64,000 nt of DNA from NCBI GenBank assembly GCA_033816765.1, contig CM066298.1:1302001-1366000 (forward strand). Reading direction: 5' to 3'. The notes beneath the pieces are model-generated. The model did no database searches, was not told where the DNA came from, and saw only the letters and a list, made by a program, of their open reading frames with translations. Numbering within the stretch: the first letter of the stretch is position 1; every line of letters begins with the position of its first letter. Positions 24,216 to 36,451 of the stretch are shown here, piece by piece. The translations under genes and the position numbers were made by a program. This DNA comes from Nothopassalora personata. Lineage: Eukaryota; Ascomycota; Dothideomycetes; Mycosphaerellales; Mycosphaerellaceae.

Positions 24216-26598
24216 ACATGCAATGCACTGTCTACATCTGAAACACCTAGTATTGAAGCCCAAATCTTCGTAATCAATCAATGGGACCAAACAGCGCCGC
24301 CATTGGTGCATTTCTGATTTAAGGGTTTGTAGACGACTGCACCTAGATCCTCAGACCGCCCCCAGCATCTGATGAAGCTGTGCAAATGAAGCCGGCCACC
24401 GCCATACAATTGAACGTGGCAGCGAGCGTCCGCCAACCTTGCGAACATAACATGCAGCTTCTACGAGCGCCAATTGCTTCTTCCCGATGAGAACCATTTG
24501 CCAGCCAGCTAAGACCCTGGTACAGCAACACCAAGCACAGCATCCATCTGTCCATCCAAAGCACAAGACCAGCTACGTATTCGCAGTACGTATATGACAG
24601 CTATGCTTCGGCACCGAAGCGCAGCTGTGATAGCCAATCTGATAAATGATCCTTCCGCGTCCAACCAGGACAGCCGTAGCACCAAAAACTTGCGGCGCAG
24701 AGAATCCCTGTGATCCCGCATTGTGGCTCGGGCAGCGAATCTAGAACCCGGGCACGCCGTGTCGCCAACCTTGCGCCAAAAGGGTGTGCTCCCACTCTAC
24801 GCGTAACGACACTTCATGCGGCCTTGAGGCAGGCCGCATTATCTAGCGGAACCCATGCAATTCCATACCAATCATTGCACCCTCACATGGCTGTGTGGAT
24901 GGCTACGTACCCTCTTCACTGGACGCCATTGTGTTGCTCGAGACAGGTACGGCATAGATGACTTGCAGAGTGGCTTGACCGTGCCCAGAAGGCCCAATTG
25001 ATTCGCTGGGTCACGGGCGTCATGTTCCCAGTTCCTGGGAGTATATCATCGGTGCTCGAGCTGAAGAAGTGGCTGGTCTCAGTCTCGCCATCATCTGGTG
25101 CGATTAAGAGATCGATCAGTACGAACTCTACCCACTGGACAAGCGCCATTGGATCATGTGCTCTTCAGATACCGAAATGTCGCACAGGTGATGCTGAGAC
25201 ACTGCCTTGCAACAACGTTTCAGGCCACGTTGGTGATATAACTTACAAAAAGCGGTGAAAATGTTGAAGGTCAGTCTTGCGTGCCTTGCATCAAACAAAG
25301 CTTCGTGGCTTAATGCCTTCTACACAGCAGAATTGCAGATACGGTAAGCTGCATCGATCGACAGCACATATTGAATACATCTACCGAGGAATGGACGGCC
25401 CGCATGTTGCACCGCAGACCATGGATCGTCGATCATATGCCACTTGACTGCGGAGAGACCATATGGCATCAATCATGCAAGCTGTCCACATTGCCACGAA
25501 CGGCACAGATGCCTCATCCCCGTGCTCTGACGACCACATAATTACCGGCTTCACAATCGGCCTTCCCTCAATCCCTTAATGCAACCTCAAATTCCTTGCA
25601 ATGGTCTATGCTGAAGCGCTGGAGCACTTTTGAAATTGACAGTGTCCATGTAGTAGTTACTATGCTCATGCATTGCTACTCCTGTAGCTTTAACAACTGT
25701 TCAGCATTCCCAGCAGCAACCAGATCCATCTCCTCCTTCGACACAAGTCTAGCCTTTGCTAGCTCTTCTATGGAAGCCTATCCCTTTCAGTCTAACCAAG
25801 GGAAAATACAAGCTGTGCATGATGCTCTCCGGCTTCGTCACCTTCAACAGCAGAATGAAGGTCCGAACATGGAAGAAACCAGCGACTTTTACCCAAAAGC
25901 CAGAGGATGGAGAATGACTAGGAGAAGGACAAGGGACATGAACTTACTCGCATTTTATGAGTGTGATCCTTGCACACCACTTCGGCACGTGATGAGGACT
26001 TGGGAGTAATAAGTTCAATACCGTTTATCTCAGCAAGCTCAGCCACCGAGTCATCGAACATGGTTAGAGCCAGATCTCAGACCACCCATCTCACTTTGCA
26101 GTCTTGGCGGACCCATTCGCTTTTCTATCATACACATCATCCTTTTATCACACACATCATCCGTCGATATGATGAGGCTCTGCTGGCCGCGTCATTGTCC
26201 AGTCTCGACATGCCATCATCCCACGACTGATCATCCTCCACGTGGCGGCCTAAATCCCTCATGGCGTCTTCGGCCAAGCTTTGCCAAATGCCGACTGCCG
26301 CTCAAGACGTGACGTGCAGCTTGCTTTTAGGCGGGCAGGAAGGTGCTCTAGCACGATGCTACCTCTATGCGTGCGATGATATTCCGCACTCGCTGTTGAT
26401 GCCATCGAAAATGTTAAGTTACGTTTTTCCACGTTCTCTTGTCGTCTTCCATGGATTTCACATTCTCTCAAACAGACAAGACAATACCTCGCGACGATCA
26501 TCCGGCTGAATGCTAACCGAGGAAAGACATTGAGGGAGTGGCGTTCTTGAGAAAGCGAACTCGTGATTCGTGACTGTCAGGTATTGAAAATTCTCACC
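24216..26598. other. Intergenic region, no gene recognised
   Basis: Normal base composition with no RIP signature. Several overlapping frames of 60-137 codons exist on both strands, the longest at 25596-26009 on the plus strand. None shows a recognisable domain or a convincing codon pattern. The last few hundred bases presumably contain the promoter of the transporter at 26599. Confidence 0.5.
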
Positions 26599-28005
26599 AT
26601 GGCAGCGTCTCCTGCCACGAGCGACGAGGAAAAGCAAGCAGAGTCGCTAGATCTCGCGAAGAGGAACCGTGCCGACAAGGTCGATGAGCAGATCGGCAAA
26701 GAGATGCCATTTCTTGTGGACGAGAAAGGCCCAGGCGCAACAACTACAAGCCTTGCACCACCTCCAGCATTGCAGGACGGCGGGCTTCGAGCATGGCTTC
26801 AAGTCGCAGGCTCGTTCCTGGTGTTCAGCAACCTCTGGGGATTCACGTTCGCATTCGGGTCTTTCCAGTCGTACTATGAGCTCGACTTTCTAGCTGGGAC
26901 TTCGGCATCGACCATCTCGTGGATCGGAACAGTGACAGTCTTTCTCCTCATCCTCATCGGAGTTTTCTCTGGACCACTGTTTGATTTGGGATACTTCAGG
27001 ACTATGTTACTGGCCGGAGCTCTGATGGAGACACTCTCCGTCTTTCTGATGAGTGTCTGTCACAATTACTGGCAGCTCATGCTGGCTCAAGGAGTTCTCC
27101 AAGGTCTCGGGAATGGTCTGCTGTATCTTCCAGGCCTGGCACTGGTGGGTCGATCTTTCTCGAAGAACCGTGCGGTTGCAATGGGTTTCACTACATGCGG
27201 CGCACCCGTTGGAGGTGTAATTTACACCCTTGTCTTCGAGCAGCTCATCTCAAAGACCTCCTTTGGCTGGACCGTCAGAATCATGGGCTTCGTGATGCTG
27301 GCATCGTATTGCATATCTTTCCCACTCTTGCTCTGGGGCGTCAAGAATATCGGCGATTTAGCCTCGGGAACGCCACGCAAATTATTCGACCGCGCAGCAC
27401 TTACGGATGTTCCTTTCTGGACATACAGCACAGCGAACTTCTTCATCTTCTGTGGCTACATGGTGCCTTTCACGTTCATCCCAACATACGGACAACTGAT
27501 CCTCGGGATGAGCCGAAGCTCCTCGCTGTACGTAGCAATGGTTGCTCAAGCTAGCAGCATCCTCGGTCGACTTGTCGCTGGATACACGGCTTCAAAGATG
27601 GGTGTCCTCATCCCTTGGATCAGCTGTGTCACTTGCAGCGCGATGTTCTGCATCGCTTGGATCGGAGTCGATAGTGTTGGCGGATTCTATGCTATCGCGG
27701 CCCTGTATGGATGCTTCAGTGGGGCTCTTATACCATTGCCTCCGAGTGTGTTCCCAGTGGTTTGCCCAGACCAGAAAGTCTTCGGAGCTCGATTGGGCAT
27801 GGCGCAAGCACTCGCCTCCGTGGCCAGCTTGATCGGATCACCTATAGCTGCAGCTCTGGCAGATGCATCGAGCAGTAATGGGGAGACAAGCTACCTTGGT
27901 CTGCAACTGTTCAGCGGTCTGATCATGCTTGCTGGAGCCATCAATTTGGTCTTTCTCTGGATCGTGCTGGCGAAGAGAAGGAATGGTGGTAGTAAACTGA
28001 TCTGA
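26599..28005 (+). CDS. MFS transporter, monocarboxylate-transporter-like (SLC16/MCH type)
   Basis: Intronless gene of 468 codons. The ATG at 26599 sits in a good context (CACCATGG); the frame is open a little upstream, but only from a GTG. The first 70 residues are hydrophilic and Lys/Glu-rich, as a cytoplasmic N-terminus would be. About twelve hydrophobic segments follow, beginning at DGGLRAWLQVAGSFLVF, which corresponds to the DGGxGW signature at the first helix of fungal monocarboxylate-transporter homologues. A charged loop between the halves (KNIGDLASGTPRKLFDRAAL) and a basic tail (KRRNGGSKLI) complete the usual topology. Family members sit in plasma or vacuolar membranes and move small carboxylates, riboflavin or secondary metabolites; the substrate here is unknown. 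It is convergent with the carbonic anhydrase gene 94 bp downstream, and no biosynthetic cluster is visible. Confidence 0.88.
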   Translation: MAASPATSDEEKQAESLDLAKRNRADKVDEQIGKEMPFLVDEKGPGATTTSLAPPPALQDGGLRAWLQVAGSFLVFSNLWGFTFAFGSFQSYYELDFLAGTSASTISWIGTVTVFLLILIGVFSGPLFDLGYFRTMLLAGALMETLSVFLMSVCHNYWQLMLAQGVLQGLGNGLLYLPGLALVGRSFSKNRAVAMGFTTCGAPVGGVIYTLVFEQLISKTSFGWTVRIMGFVMLASYCISFPLLLWGVKNIGDLASGTPRKLFDRAALTDVPFWTYSTANFFIFCGYMVPFTFIPTYGQLILGMSRSSSLYVAMVAQASSILGRLVAGYTASKMGVLIPWISCVTCSAMFCIAWIGVDSVGGFYAIAALYGCFSGALIPLPPSVFPVVCPDQKVFGARLGMAQALASVASLIGSPIAAALADASSSNGETSYLGLQLFSGLIMLAGAINLVFLWIVLAKRRNGGSKLI

Positions 28006-28099
28006 AAGAAGCTCGCAATGTGCGCTGGTTCTACATGGGTAAATGCTCCGAACACTGCTCGAATTCCGTCGCTATGCATCAATGTTTGACCAGACTCAA

Positions 28100-28903
28100 C
28101 TACTTTCCAACACCATGCAGCCAAGGATGCTGCGTCGGTCTCGCTGAATACTGGCTAACATTTACCAAAGCCTGCAGCTGTTCATCTCCCAACACCAGGA
28201 CATCTCGAGCAACGAACCACCTCAGTCCTTCAGAACACGGCGGAGTCGTTAGGCTACCACTGTAAGACCAATAGCTGTGATACTCCGCAACCTCATGAAG
28301 CGCCAAGCTTGGCTTGCAATCCTTCACATCCCTCTTATGAGTCCCATGCTCATTCAAACCCGGATACTCTCCAAATTGCTCAAAGAATGTCGAAGTCACG
28401 TTTCGAGATCCCGAACTTGGGTCTAATCGGAACGCAACAACAGCTTTGGGGTTTCCCTCTGCATCAACATGCACAAAGTGCATCTCGCCGGTCGACCTAT
28501 CCCCGTCGATGACATGTTCTGCCGGGATGTGTGTATGCCAGGAGTCAAGGTAGACAGTCTGGTCGTCGAAGGTCAGAGACGGCAATGCTGTGTTGTCTCC
28601 CTCAGGTCGGTCGACCACGAACTTGATCCCATGGCCCCTGTTGCTGAGCTCGCCATTCCAGTCGCCTTCGTATATGAAGCTGGGTATATGGGGACCACCC
28701 ATCGTCTGTGAGGTCAGGGCTATGGGTGACTGGTGCATGCCGTTGTGGCAGAGAATGTTGAGTTGGTCGTCCGCCCAACGGGTTGGACTATCGTAGCTCC
28801 AGCTCGAGGAGCCACTATCACGTTTGGCGAGATGGGATATGTCGCAGGCGGAAGATGTCTTGAAGAGAAGGATGAGCGCGCTGATCTTCACTGGAGAAGG
28901 CAT
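28100..28903 (-). CDS. Secreted alpha-class carbonic anhydrase
   Basis: A 267-codon intronless gene interconverting CO2 and bicarbonate. The ATG at 28903 begins a hydrophobic signal-peptide-like start (MPSPVKISALILLF); the frame is open further upstream only from a GTG. Alpha-CA landmarks appear in order: QSPIAL, then LDSWHTHIPAEHVIDG with the first two zinc-ligand histidines (HxH), GEMHFVHVD with the third, and YSGSLTTPPCSEGLRWFV, the family Thr-Thr-Pro-Pro-Cys active-site block. Cys residues at the start and in TTPPC could form the disulfide typical of secreted members. Length is normal for fungal alpha-CAs. The enzyme probably acts outside the cell or in the wall, in CO2 or pH homeostasis. 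It is convergent with the MFS gene on its left. Confidence 0.93.
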   Translation of the reverse strand: MPSPVKISALILLFKTSSACDISHLAKRDSGSSSWSYDSPTRWADDQLNILCHNGMHQSPIALTSQTMGGPHIPSFIYEGDWNGELSNRGHGIKFVVDRPEGDNTALPSLTFDDQTVYLDSWHTHIPAEHVIDGDRSTGEMHFVHVDAEGNPKAVVAFRLDPSSGSRNVTSTFFEQFGEYPGLNEHGTHKRDVKDCKPSLALHEVAEYHSYWSYSGSLTTPPCSEGLRWFVARDVLVLGDEQLQALVNVSQYSARPTQHPWLHGVGK

Positions 28904-30832
28904 TGCGAAGGCTATCTGATATCGACGAAATCGTCGTTTGCCCACCTACACAAGTCCGAACCACTTTTATATGATGTCGCCGTCGTGCAGCTTACATTCA
29001 TTCGGCTCCTTCTGGATCACGCATGTTTGCGCCTTCTCCACATCCTGCTCCGTTGCGTTGTCGTGGTTGAGGCTTGGTACGAAGCGGCAGTCTTAGGCGA
29101 ACTGTTCGTTAACGCTCGCCTGTATAGATGACCCCTGTCAGTGGCGAGACGCAACGGACTTGAGATCTTGGCTTGAGGGGATACTGGGGAACAATGCACG
29201 ACCGGTGTTCTTTGCGGTAAGAGAACGATCCTGGCTGACTTATTTGCAGAACTAGGCCTTCATCGCGACGGGCTAGTGATGTAGCAGTAAGGCAGTTGGA
29301 TGCGTCTTGCTTGTCTAGCCATGACAATAGGATTCAACAGTTGAGGGCTGGACCTGAGGTCAGACTGGAGGCGCTTCTGACTGCGATTTGTCGAATCGCG
29401 AGTTGCGCCGAGCCCGGTGTACCTCGCTCTTTCAGCATGAGCAAGTTCACACGATCAACCAACCATTTCCGCCCGGTATGGAAAAGTCTCGCAGATAGGG
29501 TGAGGAGACCGCAACGTCGACTGAATTGAAAGAGGTCCAGCGAACAATCCTGTCGTTCGTCTCAAGGCACCCAAGAGTGATTATGTGTGGGGGCGGCTAT
29601 TTAATAGCTCAACGTCCTTCCTGGAGACAACCCGAAGTGACGTTCAGCTGTAACAACCCCAGGTCGCACGAGAATGCTGGAGTGCATGCTGACAGGAGCC
29701 TTGTTGGTAGAGTGGAGAGTTCTTCGAAATTAGTTGCTGATATGTGCCACCACTCGCTTCTGGTCAGCTGGACCAACATCAGGCCACCATGTCTGGTCAA
29801 TGCTTAAGCAAGATGATCGAGGACTGGACAGCCTTACCAGTCGGGGCTCAGCTATCGGTGTAGAGAAGTGGACCTTTCTATACTGGTGCACGATGGCCGG
29901 GGTGTGTATTTCGCGAGTGATCACCAGCGAAAGCCTTTTCCTTCATCGCCGAGAGCTGCGTATCTGACCACCATCTCAACTAAACTCTGGCCATGTACGC
30001 AAAGTGCGCTTTTAGGGTTTGTGGCAGCAGCTTTGGATGGAAGAGACAGAGCGCGGAGCCTGTTTGACACGACGAACAGCTTCGCAGCCTTGAAGAATAG
30101 CAGCCAGTATACGACATTGCCTACAGAAGAAGGTGACCAGGCGAACGTGTGTCATGGTGCCAGGGAGACCTAAGGCGGGTATCTCCAGAGCGCTTCCGCA
30201 TCTCACGGTAAACAGTGTTGGCTCGAAACGCTGCCGTACTATCCCATTTCGAAGAGCGTAGTGCTGTATGTGTAGAGCCTCACGTCGCGATCGGACATGT
30301 GTCTCGGATTGGGCAGATCATGATCCGAGCGCTTCGCCTAATCATTCTTCATACTCGTCGCTCGGGTCTAACCGGGCTTCAATACTTTGCGTAGCCTGAG
30401 GACTGCCCAAGAGGTATGTATGCACGTGCCAGCATGACGACATTCACTCTCTTTCAAAATCCGTTCAAGCAAATCATGCCTCAGTGATATGTAATTTAAC
30501 TTTTGTACATTCTTATCTGTACACAAAATCGACCCAGGGAATTGCGTCGGAGTCTATGAAGGTGCTAGTTTTCGTTTCCCGCTACCGGTTCTGGCCCTCA
30601 TACCATGTCTTGAGACGTGCGAAGGGGTCCTTCAAGTGGTGCACCGACTGTGTAGTCTGTGGGTTCGATCCTAATACTGCGCAGGACGATACATTGCCTT
30701 GAGTGGCCAGTATTCGCCAACAAGCATCAGGAAGACTTAGCCAAAGTGGCGTGCTGGGATGGCTTGTCCAGCCCAAGCGATCTCAAAGTCGTCGGTGGCT
30801 GGAATGACATTTGTACCCGGCTATTGATAATG
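28904..30832. other. Intergenic region, no gene recognised
   Basis: Balanced base composition with only short overlapping frames (up to about 130 codons opposite the carbonic anhydrase promoter) and no recognised motif. No tRNA or repeat structure was identified. A heavily spliced small gene cannot be excluded. Confidence 0.45.
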
Positions 30833-31846
30833 TTACCGACCGAGATTTACAACGCTGTGTAGCCAGTCGAAAGCTGCCTGGATATTTTCCTCACTAGGTG
30901 CAGCATAGGAGGTGTCAGTGGACTGTAAAGCTGCGAGAGCTCTGCTTTGAAGCTCGTGGAAAAGGACTTTGTCTGGGCGATAGGATTTGGAGTAGCCATC
31001 TTCCTGTAGGTTGGAGAGGGTGTGCCGGCCGGATAGAGCAAATCAATCAGCGGGCGCACTCTCATGTTAGGAGCCGTGACCTCGAGTTTATGATGACGCC
31101 ATTCTTACCTCTGAGTGCTGGCATGCTACTGTGGTCGAATGTGTGAACTCGACAGGCTGCGACGATGTGTGGGTCCACTTCTGCCAACGCGTGCGTTACG
31201 TGGTGATTGAAGCTGTCAGTCAGCTGAGCGAGGGCATCGGCGAGGCATTACCATGCGGAGATGTCAGCTGAAGTTCCTATTTATCAAAGTCTGAGTCACC
31301 TCGAACCAGGCTTCGACCTCTTTTTTCGAGCTGAAACTCGACCAGATGAAGTTGAGCAGCGGTGAGGGTAAAGGTGCGCACGTAGGAAAAATGATGACCT
31401 CTCTCCCCGGTCGGGGTGGACTTGGCAGAATCTCGTAGGTAAGGCATGCCAGCAAGCTCGACTGGGAAAAGAAGAACCGGGACATTCAGCGGCACATTCC
31501 ACGACTCCGCGAGGGCCATGTTTGCGGCAGCGTGAAATGTGCATGTGATACCATGCGCGTCAGTGCCAGCATGTGACATGCGCGCGATGATCGTGATCAA
31601 GACCTGGCGCATTAGTGCTGGAAGCCCGGTGTCAGTACTCACAGCCACATCATCAGTTGGAAGGTGGATCCGAAAGCCTCCTCGGCGAGCGCTCACGAAA
31701 TCGGCGGCGGGTGAATGGCGGGAGTCGTTACGTTTCTTGCCGTCTCCAGTGGTAGTCCTGAAATGTCGACTCCTTTTCCGCGACATATTTCGGATGCGTG
31801 GCATGTCTGTGTCGCTTCTCATCGGCAGTGGCATTGGGTGGGCCAT
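30833..31846 (-). CDS. Probable spliced hypothetical gene, exact exons unresolved
   Basis: Three protein-like stretches lie in order on the minus strand. The first is an ATG-initiated frame 31846-31277 (189 codons) with an Arg/Lys-rich N-terminus and a less basic second half. The second is a short frame around 31110-31225 (LTDSFNHHVTHALAEVDPH...). The third is a C-terminal frame ending at the stop 30833-30835 (HELQSRALAALQST ... FDWLHSVVNLGR). Between the second and third lies a convincing fungal intron signal: GTAAGA donor near 31108 and CTAAC branch near 31067. A GTGACT donor near 31301 could end the first exon. I could not join all three in one phase, so the model is approximate or the gene is decaying. 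No family recognised. Confidence 0.35.
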
Positions 31847-34800
31847 CTCCTGTCATACGATCAGTCATGGCGAGCGGCTTTATATGCTTCCGTTGGTGCA
31901 GTGTCGGCGGTTTCTGCTGGGCTTGCGCGGCATTATCTTGGCCGAAGTGGTAGTTGAGTGTCGTGTCGCCAAGAGCGGACATGTGAAAACGGAGATGAAT
32001 CATGAACGCATGTTTTGACAACCCGAATGATGACGGCTGTCCCGAGTGTCCATGGTCTCTAATGAGTGCCTGTATCTCTAACAGCCGCGGGCAATGACAA
32101 ATAAAGCAGCATGGAGTCGAAGAAAAGCGCCCCCGCGGATGAAGCGCGGTCACGGAAGAAAAGAAGAGGCCGAAAGGTAAGAAAGCTTCGAGACTGGCTA
32201 CCATCTGACCTTGGGACATTTATGAATACATATGACTGCGAAAGCCGTGTAGTGACAACGGGTAAAGCAGCGAGGGGGTCACAGACAGAAGCGCCATCGT
32301 CGATAGAGCGCGGCTACAGAGGAAAACAATAGGCCGAGAGGAGCAGTCTCGATGCCGACTACACACGAGACAACATGAGTAGTGATGGGTTCAACAACGT
32401 TGATGAGGTCCTTGCTCGAAGTGAACTCTCGGCCTTTAAAGGTCTTTCGGCAGCAAGGGTAAGTACGCACCCCTACTGGCCTCATCGTGACATCGCTGCT
32501 GTCGACTGCTTTCTGGGAAGTGACGGTCCACCCAAACCTGCCCTCGTAGCACCATCAATCTCTATTCCTAACGGACTGAGAAATGACAGTCTAATCAAAT
32601 CTGCCCTTGCTGCAGCTTTGCTCCTCTTGAATGCCTTCGCTTTACACTGCCTTCCGCTGAACCTTCTGGAGTCGTGCTTGGGAAATAAGAATTAAAGTGT
32701 CCAGAATTTCTCCACTTCTTCTTTCATCCACTATAGCTCTGCGTTGTAGTGAGAATTGACTATGATCCGCATTTCGTAGCTCTGCCTCTCATAGCGCGAT
32801 ACAATGACTGAAAACTTGCACGTGCTCTTCACGCTCATCATGCTCTCTCAAACCCCTCTCTCTTTCTTTGCCCAGCTCTCGAGCTACTCTGGTTCCGCCT
32901 TTACTGCGCTATGTCTAAGAGGCTTGAGTGAGCTCACAAGCTTCACTTCTGCGTACAGCATCACAGGATGACATGCTGTCTCATATCAAAACCTGGTCCC
33001 TTGCCTCACAAACAGTCTCCCGCCAAATCCACCGTTAGTTTTCCCTTTCACACGAACACTGCGCAAGTCTACCCCACATGAACACGGTATATCTTTGTTT
33101 GCATACACCGGCGCTTTATTGCCTCGAGAAGATCATCTAGACCACGCAAAGCATCTAAGTAGCATTTGATCTAAGCGATAGTGTTCGAAAGGTGTGCAAC
33201 TCAGCGCTGTTCCTATGTTCTACCATAGAGACTATGTCGCGACGCAAAGCACTTCAATGTGAATGCTTGGCACTTCGAGATGCAATGGCGCGCTGGCTGG
33301 TTACGGTGCCGATGATGAATGCTAGACGCTGAAACTTTCCGATTGGAGACGCCGTAGATTCATCATAGCCTCGTGACAAGTATTTCGCGATCAGTGTCTG
33401 AGATTGGTATAGTGGAAGAGCAGGTTTATATTCTTGCGTCGATATCGCACGTCGAATGTACAGCCAGCAGTTTGAACCTGATCGGTTACGATGGGTAGGC
33501 GATATGTGAGCCGGAGAAACCCATAGTGGCATGATTAACATGGCGTTGGAGGTTCACAATTGCAAGAGCTCCAATTTTGGCATTTTGATAGCGTTGCATA
33601 CACGGCGAACAACGTGAAAAGTTCCAGCCTTTGGTCATAGTATTTCATCCTGTCATGATGCCAAAAGAACTCTCGCAGGCCTGACAGCATGTGCAAAAAG
33701 GCGCACGGACACTGAGGCCCGTGCGTGCACATGCCAAAGCTCGACTTCACTGCCACTCACTGTACTTGACAGCATACAAGCGCCAACACTGTCGCGTTTG
33801 TAATATAAAGTCATCACAATGAAACGCAAAAAGACATGCCCATTGGCTGGATTGACTGAAGATACGTTAGGAACGACCTTCAAACTCTCTTGATGTCACT
33901 TACACAACCGACCTTTGCATGTCGTCCTTTACAGGCATACAAGTGCAACGCTCTCTAGTATTGAAATCAATAAATTGTACTAGTCGGTGGAACAGTGTTC
34001 ACATACACCACTGAGCTTTCAGGGAGTCAGCTGATGATCTCACTCGTTGGGTGTTTGACAGCTACAACATACCTAAACGGGCGGAGAATTATGCTTTGCT
34101 AAAATCTAGATAATTCATATAGCTTATTAGCTTATGCTACTGTCAATTTAAGGCGTCGAGAGTATCCAACAGAGGATGGACGTTGTACAGACAAGCAATA
34201 ATGAGAAGATACACCCAACCGACCTTGATGCTATCGTATCAACATCGATCAACCATGTTTCCGAACAAAGTTGGCATTCCTTCCAACGCCAAACTCCTCG
34301 GTAAGCCATGCAGTACGTCCATCAAGCCCACCGTTGACTTGCCAGCGATCATTTCCCATACAACAGGATCGTTCGAACAACAATTTTTCCCCACGAATTT
34401 CGAGTGTGTGAGTGTGCCAAGATGTCCCAGAACGACGATCACTTGACATCCCAGCATGTTGAAGATAAACCATCGCTCCGTTGTCCCCGCATTGCTCATC
34501 ATTTCCCGTCAACGAGAGTGACTAAGGCTCTGTAAGTTCATGGAGTCGGCCGAAGACTTTTGTCACGAGCAAAGCGCCTTTGATCATGATCGAGCTCAAA
34601 CTACATTAAGTGCATTGTTGACACACCGGTGAGATCTTTTCTCTCACCGACAAGCTCCCGGGTATAGTAGCTGGGCAGCATGCAGCGCGGAAGTGCGATA
34701 CATAAAAGACTATGTGTTGCGAGCGAGGCGAAAATCATGGCGTAGGACCACAAACGAGCCAGCAATTCACTTGCTCGGTGTTCCTCGTGACTTCGTTCGA

Positions 34801-35448
34801 TGCGCATGTATATAGCTCACAGCATGTTTGGTCTGTTGAGCACGCGCAGCGACTGACTGAGTACAGCCTGATGTACACACTCTTGGCGAGCTGCGGTTCG
34901 GTGATGTCAATCTTCCTTGCCGACTGCAGCTGACGAGTTCAGGGTGCCTTTGCACATTGTTTGTATGATCTGACAAGGCTTGGTTGGCAACGTTGGGTCG
35001 AAGGTAACGGAATCCGCTTCGGGCCGGGCTCCGGCGGCGGACATCTCCTTCCAGCCGCCTATGGCATGCGCATGATTACCCGTATCCCAAAAATCACAAA
35101 CATGCGCCCAGATTGTCCTCTCGATCTGTTTCGCTACTTGAGTTATGCTCGGTCGGTAGATGAAATCAGGATCCGTAGGGCAGATGACGTATCTAAATCG
35201 TGAGGCTTGCTGTAGGCAAGCAAAGTGTTGCATTCGACCGGCACAGCGGAAGCCTCAACAGCGAAGATGCCTTTCTTACTGACCATCTCTACTGGATTGA
35301 AAAAAGCTTGTTGTAATGGGATTTTTTGTTCATGACAGAGTTTTGCGTAGCCACAACGCCGGCCTTGACCATGGCAGCCGACGCACACCGTCTCCTCACC
35401 GACATCGAGCCCCTCGGCCCTCTTGCATGATACGCCATCGCCGTTCTT
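31847..35448. other. Long intergenic region, no gene recognised
   Basis: Normal composition. Frames of 60-160 codons occur but overlap each other on both strands, without motifs. A degenerate duplication is visible at 32101-32180 and 32262-32342 (listed separately). The frame at 35143-35388 on the minus strand is Cys-rich at its start (CVGCHGQGRRC) but has no clear context. Confidence 0.4.
32101..32342. repeat. Degenerate direct duplication, about 75-bp units, offset about 161 bp
   Basis: AAAGCAGC ... GAAGCGCGGTCACGG ... GAGGCCGAAAGG near 32104-32177 recurs as AAAGCAGC ... AGAGCGCGGCTACAG ... TAGGCCGAGAGG near 32265-32341. Similarity is moderate, suggesting an old tandem duplication. Confidence 0.5.
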
Positions 35449-36451
35449 TTACCCTCCCTGTCATGATGTTAGTTGCAATCTCAAAGGCTGGGGAGACTGC
35501 CAAACTCACCATGGTAATAATACCAGTCCACTTCTTCCTTGTGAACTGTCTCTTGTCCTGAACGTTCAACTTACTTGTTCTGCAGTGCTATCCCGGTGTG
35601 TTCCGATGAACTCTGCGCCAATGTTCAGCAGCTCGTCTCCAATATCTTGTGTTGTGAGCAGTTCGAAAGGCTCAGGGTCCTTTTTCTGGTACCATGCACG
35701 TGCTCTGATTGTCTAAGTGACATGATCGATCTTGATCTGCATGAGGGAAACTAAGCCATAGTACTGAACTCATGGGAAGTCATCAGGAGGTTTGCGAACA
35801 ACCTGGTCCAGGGAAGCTTTCAATCCCCTGCCAACGACGTAGATTGGGGTTGTTCTTTTACCCTCGTCACTCGTTGACTGGGACTGTAGCTTGGTGTTGT
35901 ACGCTTGCGCCATTTCCAGGTACCGCGATTTCCGAATGTTGTGGGCTTGCCACTATACCCTGATGCTGAGCGAAGAGGCATCTGCCATATCGCGCATGAA
36001 CCCAAGAGTTGGCTGCAAAGCATACGGAACCCCATTCATAATCTTGTGGGTGAAGGTCTGGCGCTGCGTGTTGGTGTTGATGTAAACGGCAACGTAGTGA
36101 GGCTGTCTAGGAAGTGCTTCTTTTAGCTCCTATAAGAGTGAGGGTAGCTGTGGTGGTATTGAACCGTCGACCTTCGTCAGAATCCAGGTCGAAAAGCGCA
36201 GGATTGAGAGTCGCGATGGTTGGTTCCTCCATCTCAGACACAGGTGCTTTATCCACGCTGCTAGTGTTGCCGATGTTGAGAGTATTGCGGAATACCCAGC
36301 CGTTGTTGCTGCCGTTACTGTTGGGATACTGGACATGTACACTCTCCTGGTCCGTCAACTTTTTGATCTCAGAAGTACACATGACCTCGTCTACTACAGC
36401 CAAGGAAATGAATTCATTTTGAGATTTCTTAGGCGCTGAGCCGTAGTCCAT
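35449..36451 (-). CDS. Probable multi-exon hypothetical gene, possibly decaying
   Basis: An ATG at 36451 opens a 114-codon acidic N-terminal frame (MDYGSAPKKSQNEF...). A further protein-like frame follows at about 36113-35770 (MNGVPYALQPTLGFMRDMAD ..., AQAYNTKLQSQSTSDEGKR ..., KASLDQVVRKPPDDFP). It contains one in-frame TAG near 35956, which may be an intron or a nonsense change. Another stretch runs 35712-35575 (WYQKKDPEPFELLTTQDIGD ...). Its end has a textbook fungal intron: GTAAGT donor at 35574, GCTAAC-like branch near 35468 and CAG acceptor at 35458, leaving a short last exon with a stop at about 35449. Other exon joins are not determined. No family recognised; membrane or secretion signals are absent in what can be read. 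Confidence 0.38.

Noticed and set aside
25596..26009. 137-codon plus-strand frame
   Set aside because: No domain, low-complexity composition and no splice or context support; likely chance.
30655..30675. GGTTCGATCC, another B-box-like motif
   Set aside because: No acceptor-stem pairing or A-box at suitable distance was found.
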